This document shows positions 1 to 9,237 of a stretch of 14,120 nucleotides of DNA, piece by piece (position 1 is the stretch's first letter; each line of letters opens with the position of its first letter). The translations under genes were made by a program, and so were the position numbers. The notes beneath the pieces are model-generated. The model saw only the letters and a program-made list of their open reading frames with translations, did not search any database and was not told the origin of the DNA. The stretch lies in the NCBI GenBank assembly GCA_022925895.1, contig JAKSYS010000252.1, positions 64,001-78,120 on the forward strand, read 5' to 3'. This stretch comes from Fragilaria crotonensis. Its lineage: Eukaryota > Bacillariophyta > Fragilariophyceae > Fragilariales > Fragilariaceae.

Positions 1-793
1 TTTCGAGCTTGTGGGTTTATCGTGTTAGTTAGAAACGACAAGCTCAACGCATTCAGTAAAACGGTAATCAAGTTTGGCTTCAGACCATGGATAATTGAAG
101 AAATAAATGGATCTTGGAGTTCAGCCAGTCCATCACTACCTTCGTCTTCAACCCACTTGCCAATCTCGTCCATCCCATGGAAAGCATGAGAAAATGCCGC
201 ATGACCAATGATGTCAAGCGTGATGGCCGACATGTGTGATGCGACATCGATTTCCCTTCCCAACGACTTCTTCCAATAATTCACCAAAAGATTGGCTTTC
301 GACGGGACAAAATCGTTGAGAATTTGCTTCAGAAATGACGACGAAAACGAGGGTTGAATGATGCGACGATGACGCATCCAATCTTCACCCTCCAATGTGA
401 CCAAACCGAGTCCCAACACTTGCCGAACCATGTCCAAACGCTTTTCGAATCGAGGTGTTTTGCCACCGGACGGCGCAGTGAGAATCTCTCGCACAATGTC
501 CTTATCGAGCACCAAAAGGCTGGATCTTCCAAAAAAACGTCGTGTAATGCAAAAGCTTGGCGTCAACTCCAGCTTCCTTCCACCAGCGTTTGTGAGGTTC
601 CATAAAGGCTTCCTTGCGAATCGAAGGGGAAACTACCCCAAAGAAAGGATTTGCTGCGGGGACCAGGGAGGGCATTCAGTGGGGAAACAATCCAGGAACC
701 ACACAAGTCAATTAACTTCAATACCAGGCAGAATATCAGGGCCTTGGCGACGTTGATCGGAACGACCAGAAGGAGGTCAACGAGAACACCCAT
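1..793 (-). CDS. Cytochrome P450, N-terminal half, two frameshifts
   Basis: The N-terminal half of a cytochrome P450, a haem monooxygenase normally bound to the ER or plastid membrane by its N-terminus. It starts at an ATG at 793 and continues past the left edge, so the I-helix and haem-cysteine regions are not visible. The first ~40 residues are hydrophobic (LLLVVPINVAKALIFCLVL). A proline hinge (LPGP) follows, then PFFGVV and IRKEAFMEPHKRWW. Next come FFGRSSLLVLDKDIVREIL and the C-helix signature GEDWMRHRR followed by IIQPSF. The stretch LDIIGHAAFSHAF lies close to the edge. The reading frame changes twice, each time by one extra base: in the G4 run at 658-661 and the A7 run at 531-537. About 263 residues are recovered if both are skipped. 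Because the rest is well preserved, sequencing error is as likely as a young pseudogene. The family looks CYP3/CYP4-like, but the substrate cannot be told. Confidence 0.85.
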
Positions 794-1473
794 TGCAGTG
801 ATAAAGTTCCTCGGAGTACTTGAACTCAGTTAGCCTTAAGAAGGGAGTTGAATCCGAGCGCACGATCAGTGAACTAATGCTGAACTTATCTGCTCGTTTT
901 GCAACAGTGATCCTTGACAGACAGTGGGGATAGGAGTCCGTCAACGAATCGTAGCCTCCCGTCGCTTCGGGATTCGCTATCGATATATGCATACATACGT
1001 AGTACCAGGTACTGTAGTATTGCATACTGAAGAAGGAATGCCACAACAGGAGCGTTGAATGCGTGAAGCGCTCTACACTGGATTGTACCGGGCCATGGTA
1101 CATGTACAGATTATAAATTAACTCTGAATGGGACATGCCGGCATGCCGGCATGCCGGCATGCCTGACGAATCTTGGGGTTTTGCTCCCAGCGCAACTCTT
1201 CAGGTACTGTACTAAGATTTCGTGTAGTTTTTCTACCGGTACCGTACTGCAATTCCGCCGAACAAGGAGCACCAAGTGGCGGGTCTAACCAAATTTTCAT
1301 CGCTGATGAGCTGATGAGTGCTCCAAGCGATTACACCTACTTGTACGACTGTTGTAACTGGTTGTAGGTCTAGTCACAACTATAGTTACTATACCCTCAT
1401 GTTCCAATCCTTGATCGCTGTAACAATAGGAAGGCAGAGCTAGGCTACTAAATATCCGGTAGTAGTTGTTGAA
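794..1473. other. Divergent intergenic region with palindromes
   Basis: A spacer between the divergent P450 (minus) and kinase (plus) genes, so it should hold both promoters. No convincing open frame is present. From about 995 to 1100 it holds GTAC-containing palindromic words (GTACCAGGTACTGTAG, GGTACATGTAC). An 8-bp tandem repeat lies at 1134-1163. More GTAC words follow to about 1350. No clear TATA box can be assigned. Confidence 0.6.
1134..1163. repeat. 8-bp tandem repeat CATGCCGG, 3.75 copies
   Basis: Perfect copies of CATGCCGG run head to tail. The unit also reads GCATGC/GCCGGC in alternation, so the whole tract is self-complementary and could extrude as a cruciform or hairpin. It lies in the divergent spacer, about 310 bp upstream of the kinase start. 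Confidence 0.85.
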
Positions 1474-2604
1474 ATGGACGAGAACTGTCAGGAACGGTCG
1501 ATTGTCGATCGGCAAGGAGCTCTAGTAAGACCATCGATAATATCTGTCGAGTACAAACATCCACAAATGCGGACTTCCCCCATTCAAGAAATCATTGACC
1601 GGTCGAGTTGGGAAAACCCGCTTCCTGAACGACGCGGATATTCATCGTCGCGAGATGGATCTGGACCACATAGACATAAGGATGGGAGGAAGGATTTAGA
1701 TGCGGGAGAAGGTCGTGATTGGTTTGGTGGGAGGAGAATCTCCGAAGAACGAGGCGGTAGCGGCCATAATGACGGAGCTGTTGATATTCTGATGGGAAAA
1801 CCAAATCTTATTGATCGAGGGTCGCCCCGTGAAGTCAACGATCGATATGACCTATTCCATCGACCTTCCTCCACCGAACCACACCATCGTGGTGACCAAG
1901 GCAATCAACTTTCGAGCAATGGAAAGAGTTCTGGCGAAAACAAACGCCGCCAAAAGCCGACCAGGAGGCCTCCTGCAAACGATGATTCTCATCAGGAACG
2001 TGGTCCGAATCGGCGAGAGAGGCGAGAGGCTGAGCGCAATCGCAATCAGGAGGAAAATGGACCGCCTCACCCATCGACGTCGCTTGCTCCTCACACTGCT
2101 GCACTGTCGAATTCGCACCAATTCATGCTCATACTGACCGGAATTCCGGGCTCTGGAAAATCCACGTTTGCCGAGGCGTTGGTAAGAGGAAAGCCGGATG
2201 CGTACGTTCGCGTCAATCAAGATTCTCTGGGGAGCCGTCCACTGTGTGAAGTGTTGACCAAACGAGTGCTCGAAGAGGGCATGTGCCCGATTATCGATCG
2301 ATGCAATTTCGATCCTTCACAACGTGCAAAGTTTCTCAACATTGCCAAGTCCTTCGGAATTCCATCCGACTGCGTTGTTTTTCAGTTCCCAATGGACGTG
2401 TGCATCCAACGGTGTTGTGAGCGTCGCCGTCATGAAACAGTTAATGCAGAGAATGCGGCCCAGATAGTGAGGACGATGGTTCGTCAATTCTCACCGCCGC
2501 TGGCAAATCATAAAAACTCGGAGGCCTTTCGTTCGATCAAGGTGGTGGACAGCAGGAGCGCTATTCAGGATTTAGTCCAAGACTATTTGAATATCATTCC
2601 CTGA
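1474..2604 (+). CDS. P-loop kinase, polynucleotide-kinase-like (AAA_33)
   Basis: A 376-residue protein. Residues 1 to about 215 are rich in R, E, N, G, S and P and look disordered. From residue 218 there is a compact P-loop kinase domain. It has Walker A GIPGSGKS (223-230), then VNQDSLGSR (247-255), and IIDRCNFD (273-280), which acts as Walker B and substrate contact. A lid-like arginine-rich stretch, CIQRCCERRRHE, follows. This order is that of the PNK-like P-loop kinases seen in plant aprataxin/bHLH140-type proteins and fungal relatives, which phosphorylate polynucleotide 5' ends or related substrates. No HIT domain follows, and the protein ends soon after the kinase fold. The start is firm: an in-frame TAG lies at 1441 and there is no ATG between it and 1474. 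Nucleic acid is the likely substrate by family resemblance; a small-molecule substrate is possible. Confidence 0.85.
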   Translation: MDENCQERSIVDRQGALVRPSIISVEYKHPQMRTSPIQEIIDRSSWENPLPERRGYSSSRDGSGPHRHKDGRKDLDAGEGRDWFGGRRISEERGGSGHNDGAVDILMGKPNLIDRGSPREVNDRYDLFHRPSSTEPHHRGDQGNQLSSNGKSSGENKRRQKPTRRPPANDDSHQERGPNRRERREAERNRNQEENGPPHPSTSLAPHTAALSNSHQFMLILTGIPGSGKSTFAEALVRGKPDAYVRVNQDSLGSRPLCEVLTKRVLEEGMCPIIDRCNFDPSQRAKFLNIAKSFGIPSDCVVFQFPMDVCIQRCCERRRHETVNAENAAQIVRTMVRQFSPPLANHKNSEAFRSIKVVDSRSAIQDLVQDYLNIIP

Positions 2605-2735
2605 ACGTCTCGGAGATAGACACGCACTCAAGTACGCATAACACAGCAGAGCAATTTGACCGCATTGCTATTTTCTTACTTTATGGACTCTATGGTTAGC
2701 TAAGTGAATCACATCATGTTGTCCTCGAACTCCGA
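2605..2735. other. Convergent 3' spacer
   Basis: Only 131 bp separates the stop codons of two convergent genes, so their 3' untranslated regions and poly(A) sites probably overlap. No clear AATAAA-type signal is seen on either strand. Confidence 0.5.
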
Positions 2736-3837
2736 TTATGGAGCAATCTTGCTTCCACCACGATTGCCACCACCTAGGACAGCACCTACAATAATGGCAA
2801 GCGATACTCCACCTGTGAGAAAAGCCCCGATTTGACTAAGTCGATACTGCAATTTGGCTCCAAGAACGCCCACTTTCTGTTGATCAGAATCATTCTTAGT
2901 AGCCGCCACGCGCTTGGCCATGCCGTCGGCGACGGCAGTGAGTGCCCAGCAAATAACACCGCCATAGACTGGCGCCTGTCGACTGACTGTGACTAAAATA
3001 CCCAGGACAGTAGCTGTCACAACCGAAAGGTGACCTACCCAAGCCACAGTGTTTGCCGAGACCTCTTTTTGCATGGCCACAGCTCCATTCAAGTTCACCA
3101 AGGATGCGGCTGTGACCCAACCAAAGTGAAGCGAGGTTGGGAGTCCATAAATGATGTAGTCCCAGCCAATCAACCCGAGAGCTGCATTGTGTACCTTGGA
3201 CAACGAGAACGCAGTGCTAACGAGGGAGGCAAAGCTAACTGCCATCCATCCGCCCTTGTACTTGGGACGGAAGGCTGCGCACCAGAGCGATTGAAAGATA
3301 TTCGCGGCCATGAATGGAACCGACGCGGACTTTAGGAACGGGGCCATGGAGTCATTGGGGCCAACAAAGAGTTGTGCCGTGACGAGAACAAGTTCGCCCA
3401 TGAAGATGGGGGCCCAGATGCTGAACGCCCTGTCGTGTGGGTAACATTTTTTGTCGAAAAACGAGAACGTGAGATGACACTGCCTACTCACAAGTGACAC
3501 GATTCAAGAGTCGACAGGTTGTGCAGGTTGTGTTGTGTGACCAAAAACGCAAGGTCGGTACATACCATCCAGATGGAGCTAGCAGTGTTCTCCCTCCTTT
3601 CCCCGGAGACAGCTGATCCATTTCAGTTCGCCCGCCCTCAATGGCATTCGATTGTTGCTGTCCGTCAATGCGTCCAGGGACAGATACAGACGCAAAATTG
3701 ATGCAGTAGGCTACAAAGTTACCATACTTCAGAGTTGAAAAGGGGAATTGCATTCCTTCCAGTATTGGGAGAAGCGCAAGGGCCCCGCTGCCTACTGCCG
3801 CAATGAAGGGAGGGGAGTTGAGTGCTGATAAGGACAT
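2736..3837 (-). CDS. TspO-like multi-pass membrane protein, two exons
   Basis: Exon 1 is 3837-3566 and exon 2 is 3429-2736. Joined they give 321 residues and a TAA stop. Nearly the whole protein is hydrophobic helices. The N-terminal ones include FIAAVGSGALALLPIL and VAYCINFASVSV. The motif around the splice junction reads APSGW then AFSIWAPIF. Later helices include LHFGWVTAASLVNLN, VVTATVLGILVTV and VICWALTAVADGMAK. This resembles the larger (~250-residue) tryptophan-rich sensory proteins of the TspO/MBR superfamily, which carry FSIWGLIY and GWITVAT-type motifs in the same order. TspO proteins bind tetrapyrroles and sterols; whether this one does is unknown. It has fewer tryptophans than classical TspO. 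The C-terminus ends in a glycine-rich tail. The organelle is not resolved; no clear plastid ASAFAP motif is seen. Confidence 0.7.
3430..3565 (-). other. Phase-2 intron in the TspO-like gene
   Basis: A 136-bp intron read on the minus strand. The donor is TG|GTATGT and the acceptor ACGACAG|G. Splicing joins TG and G into a tryptophan codon and restores the expected family motif PSGW-AFSIW. Without splicing, the upstream frame ends in unrelated residues and the downstream frame starts without the first two helices. Confidence 0.85.
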
Positions 3838-4458
3838 GTTGATTGTTGATACCTTGGAGACTATGTGTGTTTATGCTGTGTGCCAAACGTTCGAATGTTT
3901 TGACTTGTGAATCGTCAGCCACCGTAGTACAAGTACTGTACGCGCATGCTATATCTTTTGAAGTGATAATGCGAACTCTGACTTCGGGGTCTTTATTTTG
4001 TGTAGTGATTGGCTTCCCTATCGGCACAGCGTAGTACTACTAGTAGAGTACTGTACACTTTACCAGGTACATACTTCCATCACTCGCTATCTCGCTACTA
4101 GTACCAGGTACTGTACATGTTTCCAGAATCCAGCTGCTGTATCATACCTGGTACTACTACATACGAGCCATATGCATAACATCTACTTGAGCTACAGGTA
4201 CCGGCAGTAGGATGATAGTATATTGGGTCCTGGTTGTCCTCGTCCACAACACGAGAAGCTCATTACCAGCTACAAGCTCAATGTATGAGGCGATGTAAAT
4301 GCCTCCAAGTCGATCGCACTCTCACTGATGGTGGGATAGGGCTTCCACATGTTAGGCGCCAATTCTGCGATGTTTCTTTAGTTCTCGAGTACGTGAACAT
4401 GAAATACCCTGTTGACAACGTAATTACGCAGATAGATATCTTAGAAACAACATACAGT
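3838..4458. other. Intergenic GTAC-rich palindrome cluster
   Basis: A spacer upstream of the TspO-like gene and downstream of the metallo-beta-lactamase-fold gene. Between 3925 and 4206 the tetramer GTAC occurs 12 times, against about one expected by chance in 280 bp. Most copies sit inside words such as AGTACTGTAC and CCAGGTACTGTAC. From 4210 to 4458 nothing recognisable is seen. Confidence 0.6.
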
Positions 4459-5991
4459 TCACGGCCCGGAACTAAATCTAGGCTTGAAAGGACCTAACAC
4501 GTCCTTCACTCTCTTGCCCCCATCCAAGATGAACACTTCATAGTATTGATCAGGCCCTGGCGCGTGCACTCTTACCACTATGTGACCTTCAGTTGAAGCA
4601 AATGCCTTGCGGTCCTCGCCGATTGCTTTCAAACTCTCCTCATAGATATCAGTCACTAAGAGGGCCCTCTTCCGGCCGTCTGACTTCATGCGCGTCATGA
4701 AGGACATCGCGGGCTTGAGGAGCTTATCTGAAAAGATTCCTTGCAGAATGATAATCTCGGGATCTAAAACGTCGCTGAAGGCCTGATTCACACCTTGTCC
4801 GTGGTCGTTCGCAGTTGCCACATCAACCGGACCTGCCGCCATGGCGGTGGGTGTGATCGTATCCATTTCGCCGAACTTGTCGCGACGGGCTTCCTGGTCG
4901 CCCCCTTCGTAGTACCTGAAGGCGCCGTATTCGACGACGACAGCGCAACTGAGTTCATTCTCATTCCATTTGATCCTTTCGGGGTCCGTAAAGAGCTCCC
5001 CTTCGATCGTCACCACATCACCATCGGCATTGACTACATCTAAATTACTCTTGAGGTTACGAATTTGAAACTCAGACGACTGGTTGCGCATCTCGATGAA
5101 TTGTGAGTTGCTACCGACATAAAACTTCTCAACTTGGCTGACATTTCGATCGCCACAAGTCTCGGCAATGAAGTTTCTGTAGTTTTGGAATGGTTTGGAG
5201 GGCCACTTGGCGAGATCAATTGGAAAGTCGTATTTGGGATATGCTCGGTCCACAATTTTCGCAATAGATATTTGAGATGCTATCTCTGTAATACCTGACA
5301 GGCGATACTTTCCATTCGTCGACGACCTGCAGTCAGGACCCGGATCTCCCATGTGATCCGATGCAAATTGCGTCAACAAGAAGTAATCGAGGGTTTTTCG
5401 ATCCTCATCCGGTCGAGGCCAAAAGTGATGCATGTAGTCGAGAATCCACTCAGCTGTAGACTTACTGGAGTTGGGGTATGGCGGCCTTATCTTAAGCCTG
5501 CTACGACCATTCCTCCAGAGTCGAGGCAATGTGCGAGGGAGATCAATATCGCCAGCGTCAATGAGCATGGTGGTGCCATCAGGGTAGATTAGGAACGAGC
5601 TCTAAGGAGGCAAGAGTGAGCGCGAAAACCTTGCTCCTATAGATCCATGACATTGTCATCGACTTACCTCACTGGGTCCCACGTGCAAGTGGTGAATGTC
5701 AAGCATGCCAGGTTTCCACGGAGGCAGAGTGCGTTCATTTGTCATCGTAGATCGTCGGTTGGGCTGTTGGTCGTGGGGATTGACATGGCCAACAGTCAAG
5801 AAATACACGGCACAAAAACATGCGCCGAACACTGCCGATAAGAGAACGCGACTGAGCCTCCTCCAGAATATAAATCCGCCCGTCGCGCCAGGCTCCAAAT
5901 AGGGCTCCGCATGCATAGAAGGCACTGGCCTACGACGGAAGGGTCGCAGTTTGGATTGATCATGCTCGATCATTCTTTCTTGATTACTCAT
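4459..5991 (-). CDS. Membrane-anchored MBL-fold protein, altered metal motif
   Basis: Exon 1 is 5991-5668 and exon 2 is 5601-4459. Joined they give 488 residues. The start is firm: TAG CAA precedes the ATG. Residues 1-45 are basic and hydrophilic, and about 48-68 form one membrane helix, so a type II anchor or uncleaved signal is likely. The metallo-beta-lactamase fold begins at MLDIHHLHVGPSE (96-108), crosses the junction, and continues with MLIDAGD (120-126), as in ComEC-type hydrolases. The metal motif expected as HxHxDH reads Q186-F-A188-S-D190-H191. The later GGD (D343) is kept. The region where relatives have NHHG reads N-D374-H-G. Three usual histidine ligands are therefore replaced, while both aspartates and H191 remain. 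The fold is well supported; the hydrolase activity is doubtful. A fungal- or bacterial-type ComEC DNA uptake role is not implied, as no channel domain is present. Confidence 0.82.
5602..5667 (-). other. Phase-0 intron in the MBL-fold gene
   Basis: A 66-bp intron on the minus strand with donor GAG|GTAAGT and acceptor CTCCTTAG|AGC. It joins HVGPSE directly to SSFLIYPDG, which gives the continuous first strands of the MBL fold. The tract before the acceptor is pyrimidine-rich. Confidence 0.88.
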
Positions 5992-6502
5992 TTGCTATGA
6001 TGAAGTTGAAAGCATGCATGCGTTGTCTAAAAGAAAATCATGTATGTAACAAGACCAAAACGGTGGATGTTGTGTGGCATAACGGTGCGTCAAAGATGAG
6101 GTATGAGGTATGAGGTATGAAGGTACCAGGTATGCATACCAGGTATGAATCAAGATTCTAGTGTCCTTGCATATTCATATACTAGTAATGTATATAATAC
6201 ATGGATGATGCATCTAGATTCGTGCACATGCTGCGACAATTCTGAGTAGAATCTGGAGCTCTGAATCCTGCCAGCAGATCTGAATCTTCCGAACCGCGAA
6301 AAATATTTAAATATTGCCGATGATTTTAAAACCTTAAACAAATTGATTTTACGAGCTGAGTGCATATTAACCTATGGCAGCCTCCACTATATGTCAGTAA
6401 TAAATCATACATACATGTTCGATGTTCTATATGGTTCGAAATTCACAACTAAGCGAACCTGAAAACCAGTCGATCATAATTTACAAGTACAGGTGGAAGG
6501 CG
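5992..6502. other. Upstream spacer of the MBL-fold gene, with short repeats
   Basis: No gene is seen. A 7-bp tandem repeat (ATGAGGT, three perfect copies plus one with an extra base) lies at 6096-6124, about 105 bp upstream of the start codon. The perfect palindrome GGTATGCATACC follows at 6129-6140. The rest is AT-rich without recognisable structure. Confidence 0.6.
6096..6140. repeat. ATGAGGT tandem repeat plus palindrome
   Basis: Three perfect ATGAGGT copies at 6096-6116 and a fourth with one added A at 6117-6124, followed by the palindrome GGTATGCATACC. Its place just upstream of the MBL-fold gene would suit a promoter element, but that is only positional. Confidence 0.7.
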
Positions 6503-6720
6503 TGGGAGCCCGTGTATGTCCCTAGTAGAGCCGGCCATCACCTGCAGAAGCGTACGGGAGTACTGATTTCTACTTACTACTGGTACAGTGTACGGTATTT
6601 CTATCTTCAGAAGAGAAGTCTGAGATTTGTAGGTAAAGGAGATGTGTAACTTTATTTGCAATATAATTTATGGAGTCGATCTTTTTAGAAAGCTCGATCG
6701 GCTCGATTAGGGAACATACG
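6503..6720 (+). mobile_element. MITE-like repeat, copy 1 (right end interrupted)
   Basis: About 215 bp that is roughly 88% identical by eye to 8623-8839, in the same orientation. The ends are inverted to each other: TGGGAGCCCGTGTATGTCC on the left, and GGCTCGATTAGGGAACATAC on the right, which reads on the other strand as a near copy of the left end. It has no coding capacity. The hAT-like element begins at the very next base, 6721. A possible continuation of the broken right end (GGCCTCCCT) lies beyond that element near 9599. No target duplication for the MITE itself could be made out. Confidence 0.65.
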
Positions 6721-6740
6721 CAGGGGTGCTAAATTTAGGC
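6721..6740 (+). repeat. Left terminal inverted repeat of hAT-like element
   Basis: A 20-bp sequence, CAGGGGTGCTAAATTTAGGC, complementary without mismatch to 9556-9575. GCGCCTACC follows here and also occurs, inverted, near the other end at 9535-9543. Confidence 0.85.
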
Positions 6741-6867
6741 GCGCCTACCGTTACGAGCATAATCGGCTAAATTAGACTTCGGCAAAGCGCCTAAATTGAA
6801 CGAACATACAGCTATACACTGAATATATTTATATATACAGTAGACACTAATACTGTAAACCAGTAGT

Positions 6868-7276
6868 CGGTACCAGTAGCACAATAAGGAACTACTGTGG
6901 TCTTCTTGCTTGTAGTGTCTTCTTTCTTCTGTTTCACAACCGGTTTTCTAGGTGATTCGCAACCTAGAAAATGCTGGTACAAACCCTACATACGCACATT
7001 CTGTCACGGATGGGCAATCTTCACCCTCGTCGCGTACAAGAGTACAAGGAGTTGTACTCGCAACTCGCAACTCGTACTGGAGTACAAGTACAACGGAATT
7101 CTCCTACTCCAGTGCTTTATGGGCAGAGAACGACATGTAACCGACGCGATGCCCAAGTACAGTACCTTGTACAACGTAGTACAATACTGCGTGTTGAGTA
7201 CTTGCTGGAGTACAGAACTCCAGTAATACGGTAATGCTGTAGCTCATGGTACAAGGTACTACATTACTGGTACTCC
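6868..7276. repeat. GTAC-rich cluster inside the hAT-like element
   Basis: Between about 7030 and 7270 GTAC occurs 15 times, mostly as AGTAC, TTGTAC or GGTAC words able to pair with each other. A hairpin with 9-bp arms (TTTCTAGGT / ACCTAGAAA) lies at 6945-6970. Short open frames cross this stretch on the plus strand but their repetitive composition argues against coding. Confidence 0.5.
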
Positions 7277-8622
7277 AGCACAATTCTAGCTCTTAGCAAG
7301 ACACTGCAAAACAATTTTTCACCGAATCAGCTGTTCTAGGATTATAATAAAACCCCAATGCCCTAGAAAAACCAGGTGATTCAATGCCTGAAAAAAGCCC
7401 TAGTATGTTGAAATGCCAGTTAGATTGACTAGTCAGAAACTAAAAAAGGGGAAAAACTAATCGAAAAGGGAAAAGATGCCCATACATAGCATTGTAAATG
7501 GTAACAGATTCACCAGCATTGTGTTGGTCTTTTGGGCTTAATTGCAACAATGCATGTTCCTTCCCCATGGTTTTCAGACAAACAAGTGCCTTTCAATAAT
7601 AGAAAAGATGAGGAAGGTACTAGTTGAGCTCAGCAGCAATAGCTGCCCTGCCTGAGTGAATTGAGCAAACTTTAGCCGCCAGGAGTTGCAGTTAGTTATG
7701 ATGATGAATCTGATCATCACATAGTAATGGTATATCAGTTCCCTTTACTTTACTAAATGAAAGGAATGTGAGAGTTTGCATGGAGATTATAAATTGTTGC
7801 TGATTGGCAACAAGCACCCCCCCCCAATTGAACTGACCAATTATTGTCGGACACAAATTGCATTTAGCTTGAGAACTGTTAGTTCCAGGGGCTCATGCAT
7901 CCAGTATTTTCTACAAAACCAGGTATGAGCCCTTTACTTGTCATGGAAGTGAAGACATTGGATGGCATGATGATTTTTCACCTGCTTGAGAGCTGTGTTG
8001 TATCTTTGAACTACCACGCCAAGATGTTGATTCATTGAGGCCATATGAACTAGGTAAGTAAATGAGGAGCATGTCTACTAGTAAGTGAGGAAGTAGTATA
8101 AAGCAATGAACATGTGGCTGGTGTCTGCCTCCAACATCATGCGACTTACCATGGTGAGACCAAGTCAGATTGATAGGAACAATGAATCACAAAATCTGGC
8201 GCATCAATGTTTGGTTCTGTTGAATGTGCACTATAAACAAGATACAGGATTACCTTTAATTTACCTTTATTTACTTTTCTTAACATTGGCAGAACCAAGT
8301 TAAAGGACAGGAGCAGTACAGCCATACCCTCCACTGTTTCCTGGTTCTTTGTATTGTTGCTTATCTTTAATATGCATTTTAAAAAATTTACATCACCCAG
8401 AATTCTTCAGCAATAACCACTTGAAAAGCTCTTCAAAATGTGCTTCTCATATGGTCTCAAGAAGTCGAATCGACAAAATCAAAAAGGTGTTCCATAGATC
8501 ATTTCTCTTCTAACAGTAGGTTGTAAGGGTAATTAAATTATCCTGCACGTCCCAAAGCCTTCTGTCAATGATAGCTATGGTACCTTAGAGACCCTGTCAT
8601 GGCTTTCAGTGTTGATCTTGTT
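7277..8622. other. AT-rich interior, no gene recognised
   Basis: No open frame longer than about 65 codons, no domain recognised, and stops are frequent in all frames. A C9 run lies at 7817-7825. Splice-donor-like words (GGTAAGTAA at 8052, TAGTAAGTG near 8081) occur, so a decayed intron-bearing gene is possible but cannot be shown. Confidence 0.4.
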
Positions 8623-8847
8623 TCGGGGCCCGTGTATGTCCCTAATCGAGCCGGCCATGACCTGCAGTAGCGTACGGGAGTACTGAGTTCTACTTAGTAC
8701 TGGTACAGTGTCCGTATTTCTATCCTCAGAGGAGCAGTCTGAGATTCGTAGGTAAAGTTGATGTGTAACTTAACTTGCAATATAATTTATAAAGTTGATT
8801 TTTTAGAAACGCTCGATCGGCTCGATTAGGGGACATACGGCCTCCCA
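8623..8847 (+). mobile_element. MITE-like repeat, copy 2, complete
   Basis: The intact copy of the repeat at 6503-6720. The left end is TCGGGGCCCGTGTATGTCC and the right end, read on the minus strand, is TGGGAGGCCGTATGTCCCC. Inner ends continue as CTAATCGAGCCGG on the left and its inverse on the right, giving about 30 bp of imperfect terminal inverted repeat. It lies wholly within the hAT-like element and has no coding capacity. Confidence 0.7.
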
Positions 8848-8887
8848 GTCCATCCCTGCATCTAGTCACTGTTAGCAATATCAAACC

Positions 8888-9090
8888 AGCAGGGTAGTAG
8901 TGGACACGCTACTGTGGTACTGAAACTCCAGTACGAGTGTTTAGTGCAGCATTCGTACTCTACCGGCAGTACTGTAGCAGTACTACAATAGCCGACAAAG
9001 ATACTGCACTGCATAGTGCCACTCGGAGTACAATACTACCGGTAGTTTACTACCGCAGTACTGTACTGTAGTCCAGGGCTCCGTATCGGT
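8888..9090. repeat. GTAC/TACCGGTA-rich cluster
   Basis: A dense run of CAGTACTG, GTACTGTA and CTACCGGTAG words in both orientations. It resembles the clusters at 3925-4206 and 7030-7270 in word content, without being an alignable copy of them. Confidence 0.5.
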
Positions 9091-9237
9091 ACTGTTGGAG
9101 TAGAAAGTAGAACCCAAACCTTACTGATCCATTGTGGTGGTGTTGTTTATTCGTGATTCAGGCGGTGAATACGCAGACGTAGAAAAAAATCGAAGATCGA
9201 CTGACTTTTGAATGGTGTATGAAAAAATGTTGTGTCA

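Noticed and set aside
777-1160. 127-codon minus-strand open frame upstream of the P450
   Set aside because: It begins in the CATGCCGG tandem (giving repetitive MPACRHAGM), passes through GTAC palindromes and overlaps the P450 start; no domain-like pattern.
1302-1317. CTGATGAG twice in a row, resembling the hammerhead ribozyme core
   Set aside because: No GAAA core segment or stems I and III are present at the required spacing, so it is only a short tandem word.
1835-2220. Antisense and alternate-frame open frames within the kinase gene
   Set aside because: They are shadows of the arginine- and serine-rich coding sequence; only the 376-codon frame carries the kinase motifs.
4795-5043. 82-codon plus-strand frame within the MBL-fold gene
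   Set aside because: It lies wholly opposite a well-supported coding exon and shows no motif of its own.
4459-5991. Reading the MBL-fold gene as a ComEC DNA-uptake channel
   Set aside because: Only the soluble MBL domain and a single membrane helix are present; the multi-pass competence domain is absent.
6897-7234. Three overlapping plus-strand open frames of 62-109 codons
   Set aside because: They arise from GTAC-rich repeats that lack stops in several frames at once; the predicted proteins are low in structure and have no recognisable motif.
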